Of a stretch of DNA of 64,000 bases, positions 54,901 through 61,877 are shown piece by piece (within the stretch, counting starts at the first letter, position 1; each line of letters begins with the position of its first letter). A program made the translations under genes and the position numbers. This DNA is from Actinomycetes bacterium (lineage in GTDB: Bacteria; Actinomycetota; Acidimicrobiia; Acidimicrobiales; Ilumatobacteraceae): the NCBI GenBank assembly GCA_025359865.1, contig JANYDH010000079.1, positions 1-64,000 on the forward strand, read 5' to 3'. Below the pieces are notes generated by a model. The model searched no databases and was not told the DNA's origin. It saw only the letters and a list, made by a program, of their open reading frames with translations.

Positions 54901-57587
54901 GCGTCGGCGACATCTTCGCCGACAGCGCGCACGTGGCTACGCTTGGAGATGCCCTGCCGACGCGGCCGCAGTCCCGCCACAGCTGGCAAAACAGCAGGGA
55001 TCGACACTGTGGCAACGACGAACCATGTCCACGGGCCCGCTGAGATGTGCGGCAGAGTCCAGGCCGCCATCAGCGTCGCCAGGGTGAGGGGTGCAGACAG
55101 CGTGCGCCGGAGGTTGTCGACCATCTTCCAGCGGGCAATGCGCGGCACCGAACTTCCGCCGCGCTTGCCCGTGGCATCGCGTGCCACGCCAAGGATCCAC
55201 GGCAGCAGTTGCCAGTCGCCGCGCGCCCACCGATGCTGGCGGCTCGCCGACACCAGATAGTTGGAGGGGTACTCGTCGAAGAACTCGATATCGGTGACCA
55301 GCCCAGCCCGGACGAACACGCCCTCAAAGAGGTCGTGGCTCAGCAGTGCGTTGTCGGGGACCCGGTCCGCCATCGCTGCGCCGAACGCGTCGAGGTCGTA
55401 GATCCCCTTGCCGGTGTAGCTCCCCTCCTGGAACAGATCCTGATAGACGTCTGACACCGCCGACGCATACGGGTCGATCCCCGCCGACCCGGAGAAGATG
55501 CGCTGGTAGATCGAGCCGCCCTGCTCGGGCGGGAGTGTCGGAGTGATCCGCGGTTGCAGCACCCCGTAGCCCTCGACGACGCGACTCGTCGCTACATCGA
55601 GTCGTGGCCGGTTCAACGGGTGGGCAATCGTGCCCACGAGGCGTCCGACGGCACCGAGCGGAAGTCGCGTGTCGGCGTCGAGCGTGACGACGTAGCGCAC
55701 GTCCAGCGGTGCCGTCGATGCCAGTCTGCCGTTGGTGATGATGCTGGTCGTGGTCGAGCCGCGTAGCAGTTCGTTCAGCTCGTGGAGCTTGCCCCGCTTG
55801 CGCTCCCATCCCATCCAACAGCCGTCGGCTTCGTTCCAGGTCCTCGTGCGGTGAAGGAGCAGGAATCGGGCACCCCCGCTGGGGGCTTCGCCGTATCGAT
55901 GGTTGAGCTCGTCCACCGCCGCTACCGCAGCGGCAAGCAGCTCGTCGTCACCCGGGACGCTCTCGGCCGCGGCGTCGAGCCAGTCCGACAGCAGTGCGAA
56001 GCGAACATCGCCCGCTCCGTTGCCGAGGAAGTGCACCTCCAACCCTCGTACCTGCGCCTGGACGTCGGACTCGCTGGTAAGCAGCATCGGCACCACGACC
56101 AGTGTCCGCAACTGCGTGGGTACGCCGTCGGCGAGATCCAGTCGCGGCATCGGTCGCGGGTCCAGCACCCTCGTCACCAGCCTATTGACCAAGGCGACCG
56201 ACAGGTCGGAGGCCGGCACCAGGGCGAGCGCGACGACTAGCAGGCCGCCCCCCGTGCTCGCCTCTCGCGCCAACAGCCAAGGCAAGGCGAGGACGGCCGC
56301 TGTGACCACGGCGATCGTCGACAGATAGCCAATGCCTGCCGCATTGACGAACGCGCGCCGAAGCCGTTCGGTGAGGCTCAGTCGAACCCCGACGGCTGAC
56401 TCGAGCGCGGGGCGGCCGTCAGAGACAAGGAAGTACCCGGGGTCGCGGTGGCGGTCCGACTGGACCTGCCCGGCATCGCCGGTCGCAGGCACCGCCGCGG
56501 CCATCTGTACCGCCGCGGAGACAACCTCGACTTCGGTGCGACCCGAACCGCGCGCGATCTCCTCGATCGCGTCGCGATACCGGTTCCGCGTCGTGAAGTC
56601 CATGTCGTCGAACGCGCAGCAGTCGCGCAGAACCGCGTCGACCACACTGACGCTCTCCACGAACTTCGCCCAATCGAACCAGGAGAGCAAGCGCATGCTC
56701 ATGATCACGTTCCGGACCGTCACGTTCATCATCGCCTGCTGCTGGTGCTCGCGGCGCACCATCTCCTCGGCGGTGGTGGCCCGCTCAGCGAGCAGTTCCT
56801 CGAGCCATCGCAAGGCGGGGGTGGCCGCGGGATCGAGATCTCGGAGCCGTTGGAACAACTGCACCCGCGCAGCGGTGGGAAGCTGCGCTCGCTTGAGCCG
56901 CCTCAACGCTGCGGCGGCTCGGCCCTGTCCCTCGGCACCGAGGCCGAGGAGGTCGTCGGCGAGCTCGTCTGCCAACTGTCGGGCTTCTCGCTTGCGCACG
57001 ATCTGTTCCGTCATGCGGCGAAGGTTCTCCACGAGGAGGATGCGCAGGCTGATCGCGATCGCCCAAAGCTCGCCGATCGTCAGCGGCTGGACCTCCTGAT
57101 ACGCGCGCAGCATTCGACTCAGGCTCTCCGGATCCAAGCGACTGTCGGTGTGCGCGATGTACCCCCAGGCGATGCCAACCACCCGCGGGTAGCCCGCAAG
57201 CGGGCCATCCACGAGCTTGGGCAGCTCGCGGTAGTAGGTCGGGGGCAGGTCGTCGCGGATCTCTCGGAGCTGCTCGTCGACGATGGGGAAGTTGTCGACC
57301 AGCCACTCTGCGGCTGGGGTGATCGATCGCTCGTCTTTGATCGCGCGAGCGAGTACCCGGTACGAGTCCACGAGCACGCGACCGTTGTCCGCGATTCGAG
57401 AATGGACTTCGCGCCCGCGATGAGGCGCGTCGGTCACCATCTGCGCTGTGGCCAGTGACTGGGCGTGCTGCTCGAGACGTTCAACGCTGAAAAGCTCTGC
57501 AAGGATCGGCTCGTCAAACTCTCCTTCCGAAGAAGCTCGCCTCCGACCACCCGCTAGTTCGTCTCGGTAAGGCTGGTTCGCTTTCAT
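48927..57587 (-). CDS. Cyclic beta-1,2-glucan synthase-like protein (GT84 + GH94)
   Basis: 2886 residues, close to NdvB/ChvB (about 2800). The N-terminal domain contains WLVDNFPIVDEQLREIRDDL and PRVVGIAWGYIAHTDSRLDP. Membrane helices occur near 420-470. The GT84 glycosyltransferase has VTLDADTRLPLG (metal-binding Asp pair, about 634) and RQHRWARGDW (QxxRW, about 782). More helices occur at about 830-1000. Then follow a glucoamylase-like region (GESVWL, GFNARDLANTYQYSGFGVPG in parts) and two sugar-binding beta domains. The C-terminal GH94 phosphorylase domain has GSGDWNDGMNRVG (catalytic Asp, about 2560) and KGYVPGIRENGGQYTHGAIW. It would polymerise glucose from UDP-glucose on a protein primer and adjust length by phosphorolysis, with the product outside the membrane. 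No helper transporter (NdvA) is nearby. Start ATG 57587 has a weak ribosome site. Confidence 0.92.
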   Translation of the reverse strand: MKANQPYRDELAGGRRRASSEGEFDEPILAELFSVERLEQHAQSLATAQMVTDAPHRGREVHSRIADNGRVLVDSYRVLARAIKDERSITPAAEWLVDNFPIVDEQLREIRDDLPPTYYRELPKLVDGPLAGYPRVVGIAWGYIAHTDSRLDPESLSRMLRAYQEVQPLTIGELWAIAISLRILLVENLRRMTEQIVRKREARQLADELADDLLGLGAEGQGRAAAALRRLKRAQLPTAARVQLFQRLRDLDPAATPALRWLEELLAERATTAEEMVRREHQQQAMMNVTVRNVIMSMRLLSWFDWAKFVESVSVVDAVLRDCCAFDDMDFTTRNRYRDAIEEIARGSGRTEVEVVSAAVQMAAAVPATGDAGQVQSDRHRDPGYFLVSDGRPALESAVGVRLSLTERLRRAFVNAAGIGYLSTIAVVTAAVLALPWLLAREASTGGGLLVVALALVPASDLSVALVNRLVTRVLDPRPMPRLDLADGVPTQLRTLVVVPMLLTSESDVQAQVRGLEVHFLGNGAGDVRFALLSDWLDAAAESVPGDDELLAAAVAAVDELNHRYGEAPSGGARFLLLHRTRTWNEADGCWMGWERKRGKLHELNELLRGSTTTSIITNGRLASTAPLDVRYVVTLDADTRLPLGAVGRLVGTIAHPLNRPRLDVATSRVVEGYGVLQPRITPTLPPEQGGSIYQRIFSGSAGIDPYASAVSDVYQDLFQEGSYTGKGIYDLDAFGAAMADRVPDNALLSHDLFEGVFVRAGLVTDIEFFDEYPSNYLVSASRQHRWARGDWQLLPWILGVARDATGKRGGSSVPRIARWKMVDNLRRTLSAPLTLATLMAAWTLPHISAGPWTWFVVATVSIPAVLPAVAGLRPRRQGISKRSHVRAVGEDVADATAHIGLGITFVAYQAWMMIDAILRTLTRLLFTRRNLLEWTTAAHAQASRHLSAAGFARQMAGSVVIGAGTLGLVLAVKPDAVGIAAPFVVLWLLSPLVALWISLPPPESASELLSAAEVQALRITARRTWLFFETFVGPEDHGLPPDNFQDDPVPIVAHRTSPTNIGMYLLSTVTARDFGWIGTIEMVERLEQTLATMGGLERYRGHLYNWYDTRDLRRLEPDYVSSVDSGNLAGHLLALSNACRQMIDQPLPTAAALAGIGDGLTLTRDAASAIGDRRSSTLTRRHLDEALALPEGVGFSAPSTLGDWASHLARLVAYTDTLSDVAVALSAERGEGAESELVTWAAAARRTAASHARDQTLFSPSAQLGAVPTIAQLSDPSDGNMDDGASAAAGLVRRLGVIADRAQQFFDEMDFSFLFDPTRMLFSIGFRVRDGSLDPSYYDLLASEARLTSFLAIAKGDVEPDHWFRLGRALTPVGRGSALISWSGSMFEYLMPALVMRSPAHSLLDQTNRLVVARQINYAAEIGVPWGISESGFNARDLANTYQYSGFGVPGLGLKRGLSEDVVIAPYATALAAMIEPKAAVRNLVRLGAAGAAGRYGFREALDYTVRRLPEGKSVAVVNSYMSHHQGMALVAIGNVLNDRVMVERFHADPIVEAAELLLQERMPRDVLVARPRAEEVKSAADARDLVPPVLRRFTSPHDAIPRTHVLSNGRYAVMVTTAGSGYSRWGDVAVTRWREDVTQDNWGNYLYLRDMDTGAVWSAGHQPTGAEADSYEVTYSEDRAEFSRRDGSISTGLTVVVSTEHDAEIRRVTLTNLGTRERKIELTSYAEIVLAPQAADMAHPAFQNLFVQTEFVPEIGALLATRRPRSGGEPPIWAAHVVALEDHPGGVVQYETDRARFLGRGRSVRSPISVFDGHPLSNTVGSVLDPIFSLRCRVTLAPGATAHAIFSTVVAGSREEVLDLADKYRESATFERAAVLAWTQAQVQMHHLGIQSDEAHLFQRLANRVLYSDPSLRPPESLLMRNDRGAPSLWAHGISGDIPIVLVRIDEAEDLGIVRQLLRAHEYWRLKLLDVDLVILNEHGATYAQNLHDSLEALVRTSQSVLQHYVGAGRAGVYIVRGDRLSIEDRVLLQSAARAILLSRRGSLADQVTRLERPDPIARPPSAIRSKRSPAESTVVRPALEFFNGLGGFTDDGREYVTILGPGQSTPAPWLNVIANESFGFQVSESGSGYTWSVNSRENQLTGWSNNPVSDPVSEAIYVRDDDTGEVWGPTTQPIRCEDSTYIARHGAGYSRFEHLHAGIQLDLLQFVPLDQAVKVSVLTLENRSGRTRRLSVTAYVEWVLGTSRAASAAHIVTALEPETGAFLVRNPWNTEFAGRVGFLDLGGRQTAATADRTEFLGRNGAPDRPAGLDRGHRLQGALGAGLDPCGTLQTSFELASGARTQVVVLLGDASDTAAAVDLIRRTRQADYESMLRDVTTFWDDAQGTIQVRTPDRSMDIMLNHWLTYQTLACRMWARSAFYQAGGAYGFRDQLQDVIALLASKRELAREHLLRAASRQFVEGDVQHWWHPPSGRGVRTRISDDLLWLPYTVNRYLDVTGDTDVLDEQVRFLEGVNLLPDQMEDYFQPERSARSASLFDHCAAALDRSLGVGVHGLPLIGSGDWNDGMNRVGHEGRGESVWLAWFLSCALGSFIPLAKARGDNAHAERWQAHITMLQQAVEREGWDGDWYRRAFFDDGTPLGSAANAECRIDSIAQSWSVLSGVADPAHAAQAMAAVDEYLIRRGDGLVLLFTPPFDRSDVDPGYIKGYVPGIRENGGQYTHGAIWSVLAFAAIGDGDRAGELFSLLNPINHASTRAGVLRYKVEPYVMAADVYTEPPHVGRGGWTWYTGSAGWMYQAGVESILGFRLRGTTLVIDPCIPRAWPGFEVSFRYHSSRYQIVVENPRGLSRGVVSVELDDEVQPNGGAVIPLVDDGRTHHVRVVLGEDG

Positions 57588-57744
57588 CGACCGCTTTCAA
57601 CACATTGTGTGCTTCGGATGCCACTGTGGATACAAAAAATCGGACACCAGTGTTGCTGTGCCCAGCCCGCCGATGGTGTAGACGCAAACCTGAAGAACCG
57701 TACACGCCGACGCTGCCAGCGCCGACGTCGGTGTCGGCCGCTCC

Positions 57745-57921
57745 GTGTCGACCAATCTGAGGTCGGTGTTGCGAGCACGTGCTGCGGCCGCTGGCTTAGC
57801 GGTTACCACTCCGGCGCTGTCCGCGACACCTGTGCCAACGATGGGTGATGTTCAGGCCGCGCTGGCTGGGCTCGACAGAGACGCTGATGCGTTGCTCGAC
57901 GAGCAACGTGACCCGCGATGA
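57745..57921 (+). CDS. Short FitA/VapB-like antitoxin
   Basis: 58 residues from GTG 57745: VSTNLRSVLRARAAAAGLAV, then PTMGDVQAALAGLDRDADAL. LRARAAAAG and the PTMxDV turn are typical of FitA/VapB antitoxins, whose usual length is 75-85, so the DNA-binding ribbon is shortened or the 5' end is degraded. Its TGA overlaps the ATG of the VapC gene (57918). The 157 bases between 57588 and this start show no other gene. Confidence 0.5.
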   Translation: MSTNLRSVLRARAAAAGLAVTTPALSATPVPTMGDVQAALAGLDRDADALLDEQRDPR

Positions 57922-58357
57922 GGATCGCCTACGTGGACGCATCGGTGATCGTGCGGCGGTACCTCCCCGGCGACGAGGGCCATCAAGATGCCGTCGCCGT
58001 GTTCGCCAACCCGACACGGCAACGATCAGTTCGACGCTGGCCCAGATCGAGGTGCCTGGGGCATTGGTTCGCGCCGCTCGACACGTCGGCATCGACCCGG
58101 CAGGTTTGCTCGCCCGCTTCGACACCCACATCACCGCTGGCGACCCGATGATCGTGACGGTCGACCACCCCCGGGTCGACTCCGCTGCGCTCGGCTTGGT
58201 CCGTGCACACGGTATTCGCGCCCTCGACGCCTTACACATCGCCGCCGCCGGAATCGTGCTGCACGAACTCGCTGGCGCCGGCGATACCACGGTGTTCATT
58301 TCGCGCATCACCACCCAGACAACGGCCGCCACCGCCTACGGCCTCAACGTTGGCTGA
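57918..58357 (+). pseudogene. VapC-like PIN-domain toxin, frameshifted
   Basis: From ATG 57918 the frame reads MRIAYVDASVIVRRYLPGDE and AVFANP, with the first catalytic Asp of the PIN domain (YVDAS). One base is lost near 58015, and the next frame continues DTATISSTLAQIEVPGALVR, VRAHGIRALDALHIAAAGI (second and third acidic residues) and ends in GLNVG. PIN toxins cleave RNA. The single shift inactivates it unless it is a sequencing error. It overlaps the antitoxin and is followed by the palindromic repeat. Confidence 0.75.
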
Positions 58358-58360
58358 GCG

Positions 58361-58400
58361 TTGGCGTTGAGTTGTTGTCAATGACAGCCCAGCGCCAAAG
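58361..58400. repeat. Palindromic repeat, full copy B (inverted orientation)
   Basis: 40 bp whose reverse complement matches copy A (27924-27965) at 37 of 40 bases, including the non-palindromic centre. It lies between the convergent ends of the VapC pseudogene (58357) and the E2 gene (58434). Confidence 0.88.
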
Positions 58401-58433
58401 GTCGAGACATGAGACGACGGCGCTAGGTCGACC

Positions 58434-59834
58434 TTACGACACCATGCCTTCGAGCTCGGCTGCTACCGAGCGGGTGAACTCGGCGGCCGGCACACCATCG
58501 AACGCACGATGGTCCCACGTGAGGCTGAGCGTCAGCCGCGTGACCTTGACGGGTCGCCCATCGTCATCCCAGCCGACATCGTCACGCAAGCGACCGACAC
58601 CGAGGATTGCCGTGTTGGGCGGGTTGATGACCGGCGTGAACCCATCGACGCCGAACATCCCGAGCGCTGTCACCGAGAACGTGCCGCCCTCCAGATCGTC
58701 CAGCTTCAGCTTGCCAGCCCGGGCGGCCGTTGCCAGTCGAGTGGTCTCGGCGGCGAGGGTCGCGATGTCCAACCTGTCGGTGTTTCGCACGACCGGCACG
58801 ATCAGCCCGCCATCGAGCGCCACGGCCAGACCCACGTGCACATCGGGCAACAGCGCGACGCCCGCCTCGATGATTTGACTGTTGACGACTGGCACCTCAC
58901 GCAGCGCACGTGCTACCGCGGCGATCACATAGTCGGTGTATCCAGGGACGACGGGCTGACCCTTCAGCGCCGCCCGATGCGCGACAACCCGGTCCATGTC
59001 GACATCCATGAACAGGGTCAGTTGCGCCATCTCACTCAGCGACCCGTGCATCCGGCTGGCGATCGTGCCGCGCATGCCGGTCAGTGGAACCACCGATGTG
59101 GGCGTCTGCCCGAGCGGAAACGCCGCCAGCTTTGGCTGACGGGATGCTGTGGCCCGCTCTGCGAGCAGTTCACGGACGTAGCGGGCAACGTCTTCTCGAC
59201 TGACTCGACCATCACCTGGGTCGGCTTGAACCGCAGCGAGATCGACACCGAGCAGGTCGGCCAACTGGCGGGCCGCAACCGTCGCGGGTCCGGACGCGCC
59301 GCCGACCGACACGGCACGAGGGACAACGGAGCGCACGAGTGCAGGACGCGGCCGTTGCGCGGCGGCCTCGACATCTTCCGACACGATCCGACCACCGGGA
59401 CCGGAGCCGACGACAGTTGCAATATCGATGCCGAGTTCTGTGGCGACCCGGCGGGCGTTTGGTGAGGCGAACAGCCGGCCACCCGAACGTGCGATCGACG
59501 GCGATAGCTGCGCCCCTGCCGATGGCGTCGCCGCTGCCGGTGCAGCCTGTGCTGCCACCGCCGATGGTGCGATGGCGACCGGTGCCGGAGCGTCCTCACC
59601 CGCAGCAAGGAACCATCCGATCAGCTCACCGCAGGGGTAGCTGTCACCGATCACACCGATGTGATGCAAAACGCCCGCACCACTGGCCTCGACGTCGGTT
59701 TCGACCTTGTCGGTCTCGATCGACAGCACCGCCTGGCCGGCACGCACCGCGTCGCCGGATGCGACGAGCCACTCGCGGATCGTGCCGGCTTCCATGGTGA
59801 GGCCCAGTTTGGGCATCACGAACTCGATCGCCAT
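58434..59834 (-). CDS. Dihydrolipoamide acyltransferase (E2) of a 2-oxoacid/acetoin dehydrogenase complex
   Basis: 466 residues. The N-terminal lipoyl domain has the modified Lys in ETDKVETDVEA. Two peripheral-subunit-binding domains follow: SPNARRVATELGIDIATVVG with GPGGRIVSEDV, and AARQLADLLGVDLAAV with DGRVSREDV. The catalytic domain has the His and Asp in WDHRAFDGVPAAEF. It transfers the acyl group from lipoate to CoA. Two subunit-binding domains are more than the usual single one. Last gene of the E1alpha-E1beta-AcoX-E2 operon; no E3 gene in the window. Confidence 0.92.
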   Translation of the reverse strand: MAIEFVMPKLGLTMEAGTIREWLVASGDAVRAGQAVLSIETDKVETDVEASGAGVLHHIGVIGDSYPCGELIGWFLAAGEDAPAPVAIAPSAVAAQAAPAAATPSAGAQLSPSIARSGGRLFASPNARRVATELGIDIATVVGSGPGGRIVSEDVEAAAQRPRPALVRSVVPRAVSVGGASGPATVAARQLADLLGVDLAAVQADPGDGRVSREDVARYVRELLAERATASRQPKLAAFPLGQTPTSVVPLTGMRGTIASRMHGSLSEMAQLTLFMDVDMDRVVAHRAALKGQPVVPGYTDYVIAAVARALREVPVVNSQIIEAGVALLPDVHVGLAVALDGGLIVPVVRNTDRLDIATLAAETTRLATAARAGKLKLDDLEGGTFSVTALGMFGVDGFTPVINPPNTAILGVGRLRDDVGWDDDGRPVKVTRLTLSLTWDHRAFDGVPAAEFTRSVAAELEGMVS

Positions 59835-59840
59835 ATCAGT

Positions 59841-60857
59841 TCACTCGTCCTTCAGTACGTTGAATGGCTGCCATACGGGGTTGCGACCCCACCGCATCGC
59901 AGCCGCGATGTTGATCACCCGTGGTCCGTCACGGCGGATGCTCACGGTGGCCCGTTGCCCTTCGCTGAGTGCCCGATCACGCTCACCGTCGAACGCCAGC
60001 ATTCCGGGACCGATCAGTTCGATTTCGTCGCCGTCGGCCAACAGTACAGCCGATGCAATACCGATGTTGACGAACAACCCGGGGGCGATCGGTGCCCGTA
60101 CCGTACGTCCGTTACCGATCCGTACGTGCATGCCGCCCGGCTCATCGCGACCGACGAGGTGCACCGCAGCGACGATCGACGACAGCCCGACCGCATCTGG
60201 CTCAGCGATGCATGCGACGATGTCGCGCAACCGTGCTGGATCCCAGACCGCTCGGCTCCCGGCGAACCTGCCCTCGACGAGAGCGACATCGACAAGCGCG
60301 AGGTCATCGCCGTCGTCGACGATGGCACCGGTGGCGCCGTCCTGAATTCGCACGTGAGCAACTTTGGCTGGCATCGAGACCTGATCGATCGGTGCTGCCC
60401 CCGTTGCCACGAGGCCGGCAGCGCGGCCCGCGATGGTGGCTTCGACAAGGCGGGGGAACACGTTGTTGGTACCAGTGGAAACGGCCACGAGCGGCAGGTC
60501 CAACCATCCCTTGGCCACATCGCGATGGGTGCCATCCCCACCCAGCACCACGACCGCACCGGCGCCTTCTTTCCAGCACCGCTCTGCCGCCACCCGCGAG
60601 TCGTGCCCCGTGTCGATCACGATGTCGTCGAGCACCACGAGTTCGGCGTCGATCTGGAGATCAGCAACTGCCCGTGCGCCAAGTGCGTGGCGATCGTTGG
60701 CCAACAGGATTCGCTCGACCCCGGACTCGGCCGCTCCGATGACGGCGCGACGAATAATGCCCATCTTGGCCATATCGGACGTGGGTGATGCAGACGAAAC
60801 GAGCCGGCGAATGTCCTTGCCGGCGGCAGGGTTGGCGATGATGCCGACCGTGGCCAT
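59841..60857 (-). CDS. ATP-NAD kinase-fold protein, AcoX-like
   Basis: 338 residues of the NAD kinase/diacylglycerol kinase fold: VGIIANPAAGKDIRRLVS, VVVLGGDGTHRDVAKGW (GGDG nucleotide motif), AVSTGTNNVFP and IGNGRTVRAPIAPGLFVNIG. Acetoin-catabolic operons contain a similar gene (acoX) whose role remains unclear. It lies six bases from the E2 and E1 beta genes, and the resemblance to acetoin operons supports that reading of the cluster. Confidence 0.8.
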   Translation of the reverse strand: MATVGIIANPAAGKDIRRLVSSASPTSDMAKMGIIRRAVIGAAESGVERILLANDRHALGARAVADLQIDAELVVLDDIVIDTGHDSRVAAERCWKEGAGAVVVLGGDGTHRDVAKGWLDLPLVAVSTGTNNVFPRLVEATIAGRAAGLVATGAAPIDQVSMPAKVAHVRIQDGATGAIVDDGDDLALVDVALVEGRFAGSRAVWDPARLRDIVACIAEPDAVGLSSIVAAVHLVGRDEPGGMHVRIGNGRTVRAPIAPGLFVNIGIASAVLLADGDEIELIGPGMLAFDGERDRALSEGQRATVSIRRDGPRVINIAAAMRWGRNPVWQPFNVLKDE

Positions 60858-60863
60858 CAGATG

Positions 60864-61877
60864 TCAGACGCTGCGCGCCGGCCGGCCGAACGTGGCGCGG
60901 ATGCCATCGGCGATGCGTGCTGCGTTGGGAATGTAGATCGCCTCGAGGACCGGGCTGAACGGCACCGGTGAAAACGGTGCACCGATTCGACCGACGGGGG
61001 CGTCGAGGTAATCGAATGCCTCTTCTTGGATCTGTGCCGCGATCTCAGCACCGATGCCGCCGAAGCGAACCGCCTCGTGCACGACGACGACTCGGTTCGT
61101 CTTGCGCGCCGACGCGACGATCGTGGCCGAGTCGAGTGGCTGCAGGGTGCGGGGATCGACGATCTCGCACTCGACTCCCTCTTCGGCCAACTGCTCGGCG
61201 GCGAGCATCGCTTCGCTGACCATCCGCCCATACGCCACCACGGTGACATCGGTACCGGGACGCACGATGTTGGCAACGCCGAGCGGGATGGCATACAGCT
61301 CCTCGGGCACCGGGCCCGACACACCGAGCATGCGCTTGTGCTTGACCATCACCGTCGGGTTGTCCTCCCGGATGCACGACACCATGAGACCCTTCATGTC
61401 ATAAGGCGACGACGGCACTACGACCTTCAGGCCGGGGATGTGGCACAGCAATGCTTCCAGGCTCTGGCTGTGCTGGGCGGCGGCCGAGAGCCCGGCGCCA
61501 CCACCGCAGGTGATGGTCAGCGGGATGCGAGCGGTGCCGCCGAACATGTACTTCAGCTTCGCTGCCTGGTTCACGATCTGGTCCATCGCCACACACATGA
61601 AGTCCATGAACATCAAGTCGACGATCGGGCGCAGGCCCATCACCGCCGCGCCGACGCCAAGACCGACGATGGCCTGCTCGCTGATCGGCGTGTCGACGAC
61701 CCTGCGCTCACCAAACTCTTTCTGTAGACCGCCGAACGTGCCGAAAACGCCACCAAATGCGCCGATGTCTTCGCCAGCACAAAAGATGTTCTCGTCCTCA
61801 CGCATGCATTGCCGGACGGCTTCGTTGAAGGCCATCACATACGGAAGTTGCCGTACCTCGACCTCGGTAGCAGTCAT
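60864..61877 (-). CDS. 2-oxoacid/acetoin dehydrogenase E1, beta subunit
   Basis: 337 residues. Transketolase-like pyrimidine domain: LPYVMAFNEAVRQCMREDEN, GEDIGAFGGVFGTF and DTPISEQAIVGLGVGAAVMG, followed by ITCGGGAG and the C-terminal domain (TVVAYGRMVSEAMLAAEQLA, VVVHEAVRFGGIGAEIAAQI). With the alpha subunit it forms the thiamine-diphosphate heterotetramer. ATG 61877 has GGAGG seven bases upstream and overlaps the stop of the alpha gene. The longer open frame to 62078 is inside that gene. Confidence 0.92.
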   Translation of the reverse strand: MTATEVEVRQLPYVMAFNEAVRQCMREDENIFCAGEDIGAFGGVFGTFGGLQKEFGERRVVDTPISEQAIVGLGVGAAVMGLRPIVDLMFMDFMCVAMDQIVNQAAKLKYMFGGTARIPLTITCGGGAGLSAAAQHSQSLEALLCHIPGLKVVVPSSPYDMKGLMVSCIREDNPTVMVKHKRMLGVSGPVPEELYAIPLGVANIVRPGTDVTVVAYGRMVSEAMLAAEQLAEEGVECEIVDPRTLQPLDSATIVASARKTNRVVVVHEAVRFGGIGAEIAAQIQEEAFDYLDAPVGRIGAPFSPVPFSPVLEAIYIPNAARIADGIRATFGRPARSV

